This document shows, in pieces, positions 45,901 to 56,735 of a DNA stretch of 64,000 nucleotides. Every line of letters starts with the position of its first letter. Positions within the stretch are counted from its first letter, which is position 1. Below the pieces are notes generated by a model, which had not been told where the DNA came from, did no database searches, and worked only from the letters and a program-made list of their open reading frames with translations. The position numbers and the translations under genes were made by a program. The stretch is from Ptiloglossa arizonensis (taxonomy: Eukaryota > Arthropoda > Insecta > Hymenoptera > Colletidae): the NCBI RefSeq assembly GCF_051014685.1, contig NW_027478439.1, forward strand, positions 1,116,001 to 1,180,000. Direction: 5' to 3'.

Positions 45901-47640
45901 CCAGATTACAACGGTATGTGTGTTTTTTCCCTAGGCCATTCTGGTTAAGCGATTGGAGCAGCAGAAGTGCGTAAAATTTGTGGTCTTCTCATCCATTTTT
46001 TAGCTTCAAACGCCCATATCTGGCGAACGGATTGACCAAACCCAAACATTCCTGTTGCGTCTGAAAGTAGAAACTCGCCAGATTACAACGGTATGTGTGT
46101 TTTTTCCCTAGGCCATTCTGGTTAAGCGATTGGAGCAGCAGAAGTGCGAAAAATTTGTTGTGTTCTCAACCATTTCTTAGCTTCAAACTCCTATATCTCG
46201 CGAACGGATTGACCAAACCCAAAAATTCCTGCTGCGTCTGAAATTAGAAACTCATACGATTACTACGGAATGTGTATTTTTTCCCTAGGCCATTCTGGTT
46301 AAGCGTTTGGAGCAGCCGAAGTGCGAAAAATTTGTTGTGTTCTCAACCATTTCTTAGCTTCAAACTCCCATATCTCGGAGAATGGATTGGCCAATCCCAA
46401 AAATTCCTGTTGCGTCTGAAAGTAGAAACTCGCCCGAATACAACGCTATGTGTATTTTTTCCCTAGGCCATTCTGGTTAAGCGGTTGGAGCAGCAGAAGT
46501 GCGAAAAATTTGTTGTCTTCTCAACCATTTCTTAGCTTCAAACTCCCATATCTCGCGAACGCATTGTCCAAACCCAAAAATTCCTGTTGAGTCTGAAAGT
46601 AGATACTCGCCCGATTACAACGGTATGGTTGTTTTTCCCTAGGCCATTCCGGTTAAGCGTTTGGAGCAGCAGAACTGCGAAAAATTTGATGTCTTCTCAA
46701 CCATTTCATAGCTTCAAACTCCTATATCTCGCGAACGGATTGACAAAACCCAAAAATTCCTGCTGCGTCTGAAATTAGAAACTCATACGATTACAACGGT
46801 ATGTGTATTTTTTCCCTAGGCCATCCTGGTTAAGCGTTTGGAGCAGCAGAAGTGCGAAAAATTGGTTGTCTTCTCAACCATTTCATAGCTTCAAACTCCC
46901 ATATCTCTCGAATGGATTGACCAAACCCAAATATTCCTGTTGCGTCTGAAAGTAGAAACTCGCCCGATTACAACGGTTTGTGTATTTTTTCCCTAAGCCA
47001 TCCTGGTTAAGCGTTTGGAGCAGCAGAAGTGCGTAAAATTTGTGGTCATCTCATCCATTTCTTAGCTTCAAACGCCCATATCTGGCGAACGGATTGACCA
47101 AACCCAAAAATTCCTGTTGAGTCTGAAAGTAGATACTCGCCCGATTACAACGGTATGGTTATTCTTCCCTAGGCCATTCCGGTTAAGCGTTTGGAGCAGC
47201 AGAAGTGCGTAAAATTTGTTGTCTTCTCAACCATTCCATAGATTCAAACTCCCATATCTCGCGAATGGATTGACCAAACCCAAATATTCCTGTTGCGTTT
47301 GAAAGCAGAAACTCGCCCGATTACAACGGTATGTGTATTTTTTCCCTAGGCCATCCTGGTTAAGCGTTTGGAGCAGCAGAATTGCGTAAAATTCGTGGTC
47401 TCCTCAACCATTTCTTAGCTTCAAACGCCCATATCTGGCGAACGGATTGACCAAACCCAAATATTCATGTTGCGTCTGAAAGTAGATACTCGCCCGATTA
47501 TAACGGTATGTGTATTTTTTCCCTAGGCCTTTCTGGTCACGCGTTTGGAGCAGCAGAAGTGCGGAAAATTTGTTGCCTTCTCAACCATTTCTTAGCTTCA
47601 AACTCCCATATCTCGCGAACGGATTGACTAAACCCAAAAA
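42961..47640 (+). repeat. Mixed monomers without one dominant higher-order repeat
   Basis: About 26 monomers of several subtypes: TGGCGAACGG, CGGAGAATGG (near 43,370 and 46,375), CATACGATTACTACGG, TTGAGTCTG and TTTCTGGTCACGCG forms. Besides the pairs noted separately, the segment 43,100-43,510 resembles 46,260-46,500. Odd substitutions are CCATATCTCAGC near 45,108, CATCTCATCC near 47,046 and AGATACTCGCC near 46,601, 47,131 and 47,484. No gene-like or unique sequence was seen. Confidence 0.85.
43540..44165 (+). repeat. Two-monomer duplication (period about 353 bp)
   Basis: The pair CGCATTGTCC...CGGCATGCG...GCAATTGGAGCTGCAG followed by a TTGAGTCTG unit with CCCGATTATAACGG occurs at about 43,552 and again at about 43,906. 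The GGAGCTGCAGAATTG marks are 353 bp apart. The second copy has CGCATAGTCC and GGTTGAGCAATTGG. GCTGCAG replaces the usual GCAGCAG and creates a PstI site. Relatives occur near 50,021, 54,615, 54,794, 59,391 and 59,922. Confidence 0.83.
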
Positions 47641-49000
47641 TTCCTGTTGAGTCTGAAAGTAGAAACTCGCCCGATTACAACGGTATGGTTGTTTTTCCCT
47701 AGGCCACTCCGGTTAAGCGATTGGAGCAGCAGAAGTGCGAAAAATTTGTTGCATTCTCAACCATTTCTTCCCTTCAGACTCCCATATCTCGCGAACGGAT
47801 TGACTAAACCCAAATATTCCTGTTGCATCTGATAGTAGAAACTCGCCCGATTACAACGGTATGTGTATTTTTTCCCTAGGCCATTCTGGTTAAGCGATTG
47901 GAGCAGCAGAAGTGCGAAAAATTTGTTGTCTTCTCAACGATTTCTTAGCTTCAGACTCCCATATCTCGCGAACGGATTGAATAAACCCAAAAATTCCTGT
48001 TGAGTCTGAAAGTAGAAACTCGCCCGATTACAACGGTATGGTTGTTTTTCCCTAGGCCATTCCGGTTAAGCGTTTGGAGCAGCAGAAGTGCGAAAAATTT
48101 GTTGTCTTCTCAACCATTTCTTAGCTTCAGACTCCCATATCTCGCGAACGGATTGACTAAACCCAAAAATTCCTGTTGAGTCTGAAAGTAGAAACTCGCC
48201 CGATTACAACGGTATGGTTGTTTTTCCCTAGTCCATTCCGGTTAAGCGATTGGAGCAGCAGAAGTGCGAAAAATTTGTTGCATTCTCAACCATTTCTTCC
48301 TTTCAGACTCCCATATCTCGCGAACGGATTGACTAAACCCAAATATTCCTGTTGCATCTGATAGTAGAAACTCGCCCGATTACAACGGTATGTGTATTTT
48401 TTCCCTAGGCCATTCTGGTTAAGCGATTGGATCAGCAGAATTGCGAAAAATTTGTTGTCTTCTCAACCATTTCTTAGCTTCAAACTCCTATATCTCGCGA
48501 ACGGATTGACCAAACCCAAAAATTCCTGCTGCGTCTGAAATTAGAAACTCTTACGATTACTACGGAATGTGTATTTTTCCCCTAGGCCATTCTGGTTAAG
48601 CGTTTGGAGCAGCAGAAGTTCGAAAAATTTGTTGCCATCTCAACCATTTCTTAGCTTCAAACTCCCATATCTCGCGAACGGATTGACCAAACCCAAAAAT
48701 TCCTGTTGCGTCTGACAGTAGAAACTCGCCCGATTACAACGGTATGGTTGTTTTTCCCTAGGCCATTCCGGTTAAGCGATTGGAGCAGCAGAAGTGCGAA
48801 AAATTTGTTGCATTCTCAACCATTTCTTCCCTTCAGACTCCCATATCTCGCGAACGGATTGACTAAACCCAAATATTCCTGTTGCATCTGATAGTAGAAA
48901 CTCGCCCGATTACAACGGTATGTGTATTTTTTCCATAGGCCATCCTGGTTAAGCGTTTGGAGCAGCAGAAGTGCGTAATATTTGTGGTCTTCTCATCCAT
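47580..49000 (+). repeat. Three-monomer repeat around the CATTTCTTCCC subtype
   Basis: Units with GCATTCTCAACC and CATTTCTTCCC (or TTCCT) are followed by AAATATTCC, TTGCATCTGATAG at about 47,755, 48,285 and 48,814. The steps are 529-530 bp, three units. Each is preceded by a GGTTGTTTTTCCC unit. The third unit of each set differs: a TTGAGTCTG form in the first, a CATACG-like (CTTACG) form and a GACAG form around 48,490-48,720. The same core recurs near 45,462, 50,930 and 52,345. Confidence 0.83.
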
Positions 49001-49860
49001 TTCTTAGCTCCAAACGCCCATATCTGGCGAACGGATTGACCAAACCCAAATATTCCTGTTGCGTCTGAAAGTAGAAACTCGTCAGATTACAACGGTATGT
49101 GTGTTTTTTCCCTAGGCCATTCTGGTTAAGCGATTGGAGCAGCAGAAGTGCAAAAAATTTGTTGCCTTCTCAACAATTTCTTAGCTTCAGAATCCCATAT
49201 CTCGCGAACGGATTGACTAAACCCAAAAATTCCTGTTGACTCTGAAAGTAGAAACTCGCCCGATTACAACGGTATGGTTATTCTTCCCTAGGCCATTCCG
49301 GTTAAGCGTTTGGAGCAGCAGAAGTGCGAAAAATTGGTTGTCTTCTCAACCATTTCTTAGATTCAAACTCCTATATCGCGCGTACGGATTGACCAAACCA
49401 TAAAATTCCTGCTGCGTCTGAGATTAGAAACTCATACTGTTACTATGGTATGTGTATTTTTTCCCTAGGCCATTCTGGTTAAGCGTTTGGAGCAGCAGAA
49501 GTGCGTAATATTTGTTGTCTTCTCAACCATTTCATAGCTTCAAACTCCCATATCTCGCGAATGGATTGACCAAACCCAAATATTCCTGTTGCGTTTGAAA
49601 GCAGAAACTCGCCCGATTACAACGGTATGTGTATTTTTTCCCTAGGCCATCCTGGTTAAGCTTTTGGAGCAGCAGAATTGCGTAAAATTTGTGGTCTTCT
49701 CAACCATTTCTTAGCTTCAAACGCCCATATCTGGCGAACGGATTGACCAAACCCAAATATTCATGTTGCGTCTGAAAGTAGAAACTCGCCCGATTATAAC
49801 GGTATGTGTATTTTTTCCCTAGGCCTTTCTGGTCACGCGTTTGGAGCAGCAGAAGTGCGC
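48955..49860 (+). repeat. Segment repeated at about 51,430 (copy 1)
   Basis: The order is: TTGTGGTC with TTAGCTCCAAACGCCC; CAGAATCCC; GGTTATTCTTCCC; TATATCGCGCGTACGG with ACCATAAAATTCC; GTAATATTTGTTG; then units with TTTGAAAGCAG and ATTCATGTTGCG, and TTTCTGGTCACGCG. It recurs downstream at +2,471 bp (for example AATCCC at 49,191 and 51,662), falling to about +2,294 bp at ATTCATG. Confidence 0.84.
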
Positions 49861-51429
49861 AAAATTTGTTGCCTTCTCAACCATTTCTTAGCTTCAGACT
49901 CCCATATCTCGCGAACGGATTGACTAAACCCAAATATTCCTGTTGCATCTGATAGTAGAAACTCGCCCGATTACAACGGCATGCGTATTTTTTCCCTAAG
50001 CCATTCTGGTTAAGCAATTGGAGCTGCAGAAATGCGAAAAATTTGTTGTCTTCTCAACCATTTCTTAGCTTCAGACTCCCATATCTCGCGAACGGATTGA
50101 CTAAACCCAAAAATTCCTGTTGAGTCTGAAAGTAGAAACTCGCCCGATTATAACGGTATGGTTCTTTTTTCCTAGGCCATTCCGGTTAAGCGATTGGAGC
50201 AGCAGAAGTGCGAATAATTGGTTGTCTTCTCAACCATTTCTTAGCTTCAGACTCCCATATCTCGCGAACGGATTGACCAAACCCTAAAATTCCTGCTGCG
50301 TCTGTGATTAGAAACTCATACGGTTACTACGGTGTGTATTTTTTCCCTAGGCCTTTCTGGTCACGCGTTTGGAGCAGCAGAAGTGCGGAAAATTTGTTGC
50401 CTTCTCAACCATTTCTTAGCTTCAAACTCCCATATCTCGCGAACGGATTGACTAAACCCAAAAATTCCTGTTGCATCTGATAGTAGAAACTCGCCCGATT
50501 ACAACGGTATGTGTATTTTTTCCCTAGGCCATTCTGGTTAAGCGATTGGAGCAGCAGAAGTTCGAAAAATTTGTTGCCATCTCAACCATTTCTTAGCTTC
50601 AAACTCCCATATCTCGCGAACGGATTGACCAAACCCAAAAATTCCTGTTGCGTCTGACAGTAGAATCTCGCCCGATTACAACGGTAAGTGTATTTTTTCC
50701 CTAGGCCTTTCTGGTCAGCGTTTGGAGCAGCAGAAGTGCGCAAAATTTGTTGCCTTCTCAACCATTTCTTAGCTTCAAACTCCCATATCTCGCGAACGGA
50801 TTGACTAAACCCAAAAATTCCTGTTGAGTCTGAAAGTAGAAACTCGCCCGATTACAACGGTATGGTTGTTTTTCCCTAGGCCATTCCGGTTAAGCGATTG
50901 GAGCAGCAGAAGTGCGAAAAATTTGTTGCATTCTCAACCATTTCTTCCCTTCAGACTCCCATATCTCGCGAACGGATTGACTAAACCCAAATATTCCTGT
51001 TGCATCTGATAGTAGAAACTCGCCCGATTTCAACGGTATGTGTATTTTTTCCCTAGGCCATTCTGGTTAAGCGATTGGAGCAGCAGAAGTGCGACAAATT
51101 TGTTGTCTTCTCAACCATTTGTTAGCTTCAGACTCCCATATCTCGCGAACGGATTGACTAAACCCAAAAATTCCTGTTGAGTCTGAAAGTAGAAACTCGC
51201 CCGATTACAACGGTATGGTTATTTTTCCCTCGCCCATTCCGGTTAAGCGTTTGGAGCAGCAGAAGTGCGAAAAATTGGTTGTCTTCTCAACCATTTCATA
51301 GCTTCAAACTCCCATATCTCTCGAATGGATTGACCAAACCCAAATATTCCTGTTGCGTCTGAAAGTAGAAACTCGCCCGATTACAACGGTATGTGTATTT
51401 TTTCCCTAGACCATCCTGGTTAAGCGTTT
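49861..51429 (+). repeat. Monomers between the 49-kb and 51.4-kb copies
   Basis: About nine monomers of mixed subtype. Length variants are TACGGTGTGTATTTT near 50,331 (two bases short) and GGTCAGCGTTTGG near 50,713 (one base short of GGTCACGCGTTTGG). The stretch 50,720-51,060 closely follows the 47.6-kb three-monomer core. Nothing other than satellite is present. Confidence 0.85.
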
Positions 51430-52155
51430 GGTGCAGCAGAAGTGCGAAAAATTTGTGGTCTTCTCATCCATTTCTTAGCTCCAAACGCCCATATCTGGCG
51501 AACGGATTGACCAAACCCAAATATTCCTGTTGCGTCTGAAAGTAGAAACTCGCCAGATTACAACGGTATGTGTGTTTTTTCCCTAGGCCATTCTGGTTAA
51601 GCGATTGGAGCAGCAGAAGTGCAAAAAATTTGTTGCCTTCTCAACAATTTCTTAGCTTCAGAATCCCATATCTCGCGAACGGATTGACTAAACCCAAAAA
51701 TTCCTGTTGAGTCTGAAAGTAGAAACTCGCCCGATTACAACGGTATGGTTATTCTTCCCTAGGCCATTCCGGTTAAGCGTTTGGAGCAGCCGAAGTGCGA
51801 AAAATTGGTTGTCTTCTCAACCATTTCTTAGATTCAAACTCCTATATCGCGCGTACGGATTGACCAAACCATAAAATTCCTGCTGCGTCTGAGATTAGAA
51901 ACTCATACTGTTACTACGGTATGTGTATTTTTTCCCTAGGCCATACTGATTAAGCGTTTGGAGCAGCAGAAGTGCGTAATATTTGTTGTCTTCTCAACCA
52001 TTTCATAGCTTCAAACTCCCATATCTCGCGAACGGATTGACCAAACCCAAATATTCATGTTGCGTCTGAAAGTAGAAACTCGCCCGATTATAACGGTATG
52101 TGTATTTTTTCCCTAGGCCTTTCTGGTCACGCGTTTGGAGCAGCAGAAGTGCGCA
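51430..52155 (+). repeat. Copy of 48,955-49,860 lacking one monomer
   Basis: This matches copy 1 through GTAATATTTGTTG, then passes directly to the ATTCATGTTGCG unit. The TTTGAAAGCAG unit (about 49,590) has no counterpart here. The offset change of 177 bp shows a loss (or a gain in the other copy) of one whole unit. Private changes include CCATACTGATTAAGCG near 51,942 and GCAGCCGAAG near 51,787. Confidence 0.82.
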
Positions 52156-54870
52156 AAATTTGTTGCCTTCTCAACCATTTCTTAGCTTCAAACTCCCATA
52201 TCTCGCGAACGGATTGACTAAACCCAAAAATTCCTGTTGTGTCTGAAACTAGAAACTCGCCCGATTACAACGGTATGGTTGTTTTTCCCTAGGCCATTCC
52301 GGTTAAGCGATTGGAGCAGCAGAAGTGCGAAAAATTTGTTGCATTCTCAACCATTTCTTCCCTTCAGACTCCCATATCTCGCGAACGAATTGACTAAACC
52401 CAAATATTCCTGTTGCATCTGATAGTAGAAACTCGCCCGATTACTACGGTATGTGTATTTTTTCCCTAGGACATTCTGGTTAAGCGATTGGAGCAGCAGA
52501 AGTGCGAAAAATTTGTGGTCTTCTCATCCATTTCTTAGCTTCAAACGCCCATATCTGGCGAACGGATTGACCAAACCCAAATATTCCTGTTGCGTCTGAA
52601 AGTAGAAACTCGCCCGATTACAACGGTATGTGTATTTTTTCCCCAGGCCATTCTGGTTAAGCGATTGGAGCAGCAGAAGTGCGAAAAATTTGTTGTCTTC
52701 TCAACCATTTCTTAGTTTCAAACTCCTATATCTAGCGAACGGATTGACCAAACCCAACAATTCCTGCTGCGTATGAAATTAGAAACTCATACGATTACTA
52801 CGGAATGTGTATTTTTTCCCTAGGCCATTCTGGTTAAGCGTTTGGAGCAGCAGAAGTGCGAAAAATTTGTTGCATTCTCAACCATTTCTTAGCTTCAGAC
52901 TCCCATATCTCGCGAACGGATTGACCAAACCCTAGAATTCCTGTTGCGTCTGAAATTAGAAACTCATACGGTTACTACGGTATGTGTATTTTTTCCCTAG
53001 GCCATTCTGGTTAAGCGTTTGGAGCAGCAGAAGTGCGTAAAATTTGATGTCTTCTCAACCATTTCATAGCTTCAAACTCCCATATCTCGCGAATGGATTG
53101 ACCAAACCCAAATATTCCTGTTGGGTCTGAAAGTAGAAACTCGCCCGATTACAACGGTATGGTTATTTTTCCCTCGCCCATTCCGGTTAAGCGTTTGGAG
53201 CAGCAGAAGTGCGAAAAATTGGTTGTCTTCTCAACCATTTCATAGCTTCAAACTCCCATATCTCTCGAATGGTTTGACCAAACCCAAAAATTCCTGTTGA
53301 GTCTGAAAGTAGAAACTCGCCCGATTACAACGGTATGGTTATTCTTCCCTAGGCCATTCCGGTTAAGCGTTTGGAGCAGCAGAAGTGCGAAAAATTTGTG
53401 GTCTTCTCATCCATTTCTTAGCTTCAAACGCCCATATCTGGCGAACGGATTGACCAAACCCAAATATTCCTGTTGCGTCTGAAAGTAGAAACTCGCCCGA
53501 TTACAACGTTATGTGTATTTTTTCCCTAGGCCTTTCTGGTCACGCGTTTGGAGCAGCAGAAGTGCGCAAAATTTGTTGTCTTCTCTACCATTTCTTAGCT
53601 TCAAACTCCCATATCTCGCGAACAGATTGACCAAACACAAAAATTCCTGTTGCGTCTGACAGTAGAAACTCGCCCGATTACAACGGTATGTGTATTTTTT
53701 CTCTAGGCCATTCTGGTTAAGCGTTTGGAGCAGCCGAAGTGCGAAATATTTGTTGTGTTCTCAACCATTTCTTAGTTTCAAACTCCCATATCTCGGAGAA
53801 TGGATTGGCCAATCCCAAAAATTCCTGTTGCGTCTGAAAGTAGAAACTCGCCCGAATACAACGCTATGTGTATTTTTTCCCTAGGCCATTCTGGTTAAGC
53901 GGTTGGAGCAGCAGAAGTGCGAAACATTTGTTGTCTTCTCAACCATTTCTTAGTTTCAAACTCCCATATCTCGCGAACGCATTGTCCAAACCCAAAAATT
54001 CCTGCTGCGTCTGAAAGTAGAAACTCGCCCGATTACAACGGTATTTGTATTTTTTCCCTAGGCCATCCTGGTTAAGCGTGTGGAGCAGCAGAAGTGCGTA
54101 AAATTTGTGGTCTTCTCAACCATTTCTTAGCATCTAACGCCCATATCTGGCGAACGGATTGACCAAACCCAAATATTCCTGTTGCGTCTGAAAGTAGAAA
54201 CTCGCCCGATTACAACGGTATGTGTGTTTTTTCCCTAGGCCATTCTGGTTAAGCGATTGGAGCAGCAGAAGTGCGAAAAATTGGTTGTCTTCTCAACGAT
54301 TTCTTAGCTTCAAACTCCTATATCTCGCGAACGGATTGACCACACCCTAAAATTCCTGCTGCGTCTGAAATTAGAAACTCATACGGTTACTACGGTATGT
54401 GTATTTTTTCCCTAGGCCATTCTGGTTAAGCGTTTGGAGCAGCAGAAATGCGTAAAATTTGTTTTCTTCTCAACCATTTCATAGCTTCAAACTCCCATAT
54501 CTCGCGAATGGATTGACCAAACCCAAATATTCCTGTTGCGTCTGAAGTTAGAAACTCATACGAATACTACGGAATGTGTATTTTTTCCCTAGGCCATTCT
54601 GGTTATGCGTTCGGAGCTGCAGCAGTGCGAAAAATTTGTTGTATTCTCAACCATTTCTTAGCTTCAAACTCCCGTATCTCGTGATCGGATTGACCAAACC
54701 CAAAAATTCCTGTTGCGCCTGAAAGCAGTAACTCCCCCGATTACAACGGTATGTGTATTTTTTCCCTAGACCATTCTGGTTATGCTTTCGGAGCTGCAGA
54801 AATGCGAAAAATTTGTTGTCTTCTCAACCATTTCTTAGCTTCAAACTCCTATATCTCGCGAACGGATTGA
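52156..54870 (+). repeat. Mixed monomers at the transition to the CATACG-rich end
   Basis: About 15 monomers. The last CGGAGAATGG (178-bp) unit I can find is near 53,795. After it, CATACGATTACTACGG and CATACGGTTACTACGG units become common. A CGTGATCGG with GAAAGCAGTAACTCC unit near 54,690 and GGAGCTGCAG units near 54,615 and 54,794 recur as a set near 59,390-59,520. Only satellite is present. Confidence 0.85.
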
Positions 54871-56735
54871 CCAAACCCTAAAATTCCTGCTGCGTCTGAA
54901 ATTAGAAACTCATACGGTTACTACGGTATGTGTATTTTTTCCCTAGGCCATTCTGGTTAAGCGTTTGGAGCAGCAGAAGTGCGCAAAATTTGATGCCTTC
55001 TCAACCATTTCTTAGCTTCAAACTCCCATACCTGGCGAACGGATTGACCAAACCCAAATATTCCTGTTGCACCTGATAGTAGAAACTCGCCCGATTACAA
55101 CGGTATGTGTATTTTTTCCCTAGGCCATTCTGGTTAAGCGATTGGAGCAGCAGAAGTGCGAAAAATTTGTTGCGTTCTCAACCATTTCTTAGCTTCAAAC
55201 TCCCATATCTCGCGAACGGATTGACCAAACCCAAAAATTCCTGCTGCGGCTGAAATTAGAAACTCATACGATTACTACGGTATGTGTATTTTTTCCCTAG
55301 GCCTTTCTGGTTAAGCGTTTGGAGCAGCAGAAGTGAGAAAAATTTGTTGCGTTCTCAAACATTTCGTAGCTTCAAACTCCCATATCTCGCGAACGGATTG
55401 ACCAAACCCAAAAATTCCTGCTGCTGAAAGTAGAAACTCGTACGATTACAACGGTATGTGTATTGTTTCCCTAGGCCATTCTGGTTAAGCGTTTGGAGCA
55501 GCAGAAGTGCTAAAAATTTGTCGTCTTCTCAACCATTTCATAGTTTCAGACTCCCATATCTCGCGAACGGATTGACCAAACACAAAAATTCCTGTTGCGC
55601 CTAAAAGTAGAAACTCGCCCGATTACAACGGTATGTGCATTTTTTCCCTAGGCCATTCTGGTTAAGCGTTTGGAGCAGCAGAGGTGCAAAAAATTTGTTG
55701 TCTTCTCAACCATTTCTTAGCTTCAAACGCCCATATCTGGCGAACGGATTGACCAAACCCAAATATTCCTGTTGCGTCTGAATGTAGAAACTCGCCCGAT
55801 TACAACGGTATGTGAATTTTTTCCCTAGGCTATTCTGGTTAAGCGTTTGGAGCAGCAGAAGTGCGAAAAATTTGTTGTGTTCTCAACCATTTCTTAGCTT
55901 CAAACTCCTATATCTCGCGAACGGATTGACCAAACCCTAATATTCCTGTTGCGTCTGAAAGTAGAAACTCGCCCGATTACAACGGTATGGTTATTTTTCC
56001 CTAGGCCATTCCGGTTAAGCGTTTGGAGCACGCAGAAGTGCAAAAAATTTGTTGTCTTCTCAACCATTTCTTAGCTTCAAACGCCCATATCTGGCGAACG
56101 GATTGACCAAACCCAAATATTCCTGTTGCGTCTGAATGTAGAAACTCGCCCGATTACAACGGTATGTGAATTTTTTCCCTAGGCTATTCTGGTTAAGCGT
56201 TTGGAGCAGCAGAAGTGCGAAAAATTTGTTGTGTTCTCAACCATTTCTTAGCTTCAAACTCCTATATCTCGCGAACGGATTGACCAAACCCTAATATTCC
56301 TGCTGCGTCTGAAATTAGAAACTCATACGGTTACTACGGTATGTGTATTTTTGCCCTAGGCCATTCTGGTTAAGCGTTTGGAGCAGCAGAAATGCGCAAA
56401 ATTTGATGCCTTCTCAACCATTTCTTAGCTTCAAACTCCCATACCTGGCGAACGGATTGACCAAACCCAAATATTCCTGTTGCACCTGATAGTAGAAACT
56501 CGCCCGATTACAACGGTATGTGTATTTTTTCCCTAGTCCATTCTGGTTAAGCGATTGGAGCAGCAGAAGTGCGAAAAATTTGTTGCGTTCTCAACCATTT
56601 CTTAGCTTCAAACTCCCATATCTCGCGAACGGATTGACCAAACCCAAAAATTCCTGCTGCGTCTGAAATTAGAAACTCATACGATTACTACGGTATGTGT
56701 ATTTTTTCCCTAGGCCTTTCTGGTTAAGCGTTTGG
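54870..56735 (+). repeat. Eight-monomer-spaced segment (period about 1,412 bp) with an inner two-monomer duplication
   Basis: About 450 bp at 54,870-55,320 recur at 56,282-56,735. Marks are GCGCAAAATTTGATGCC, CATACCTGGCGAACGG and TTGCACCTGATAG at about 55,070 and 56,482. Between them, GCAAAAAATTTGTTG, CTGAATGTAG, TGTGAATTTTTTCCC and CTAGGCTATTCTGG occur at about 55,686-55,840 and again 354 bp later. The second of these inner copies has GGAGCACGCAGAAG, a one-base insertion. The monomer near 55,425 has CTGCTGCTGAAAG, three bases short. Confidence 0.84.
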
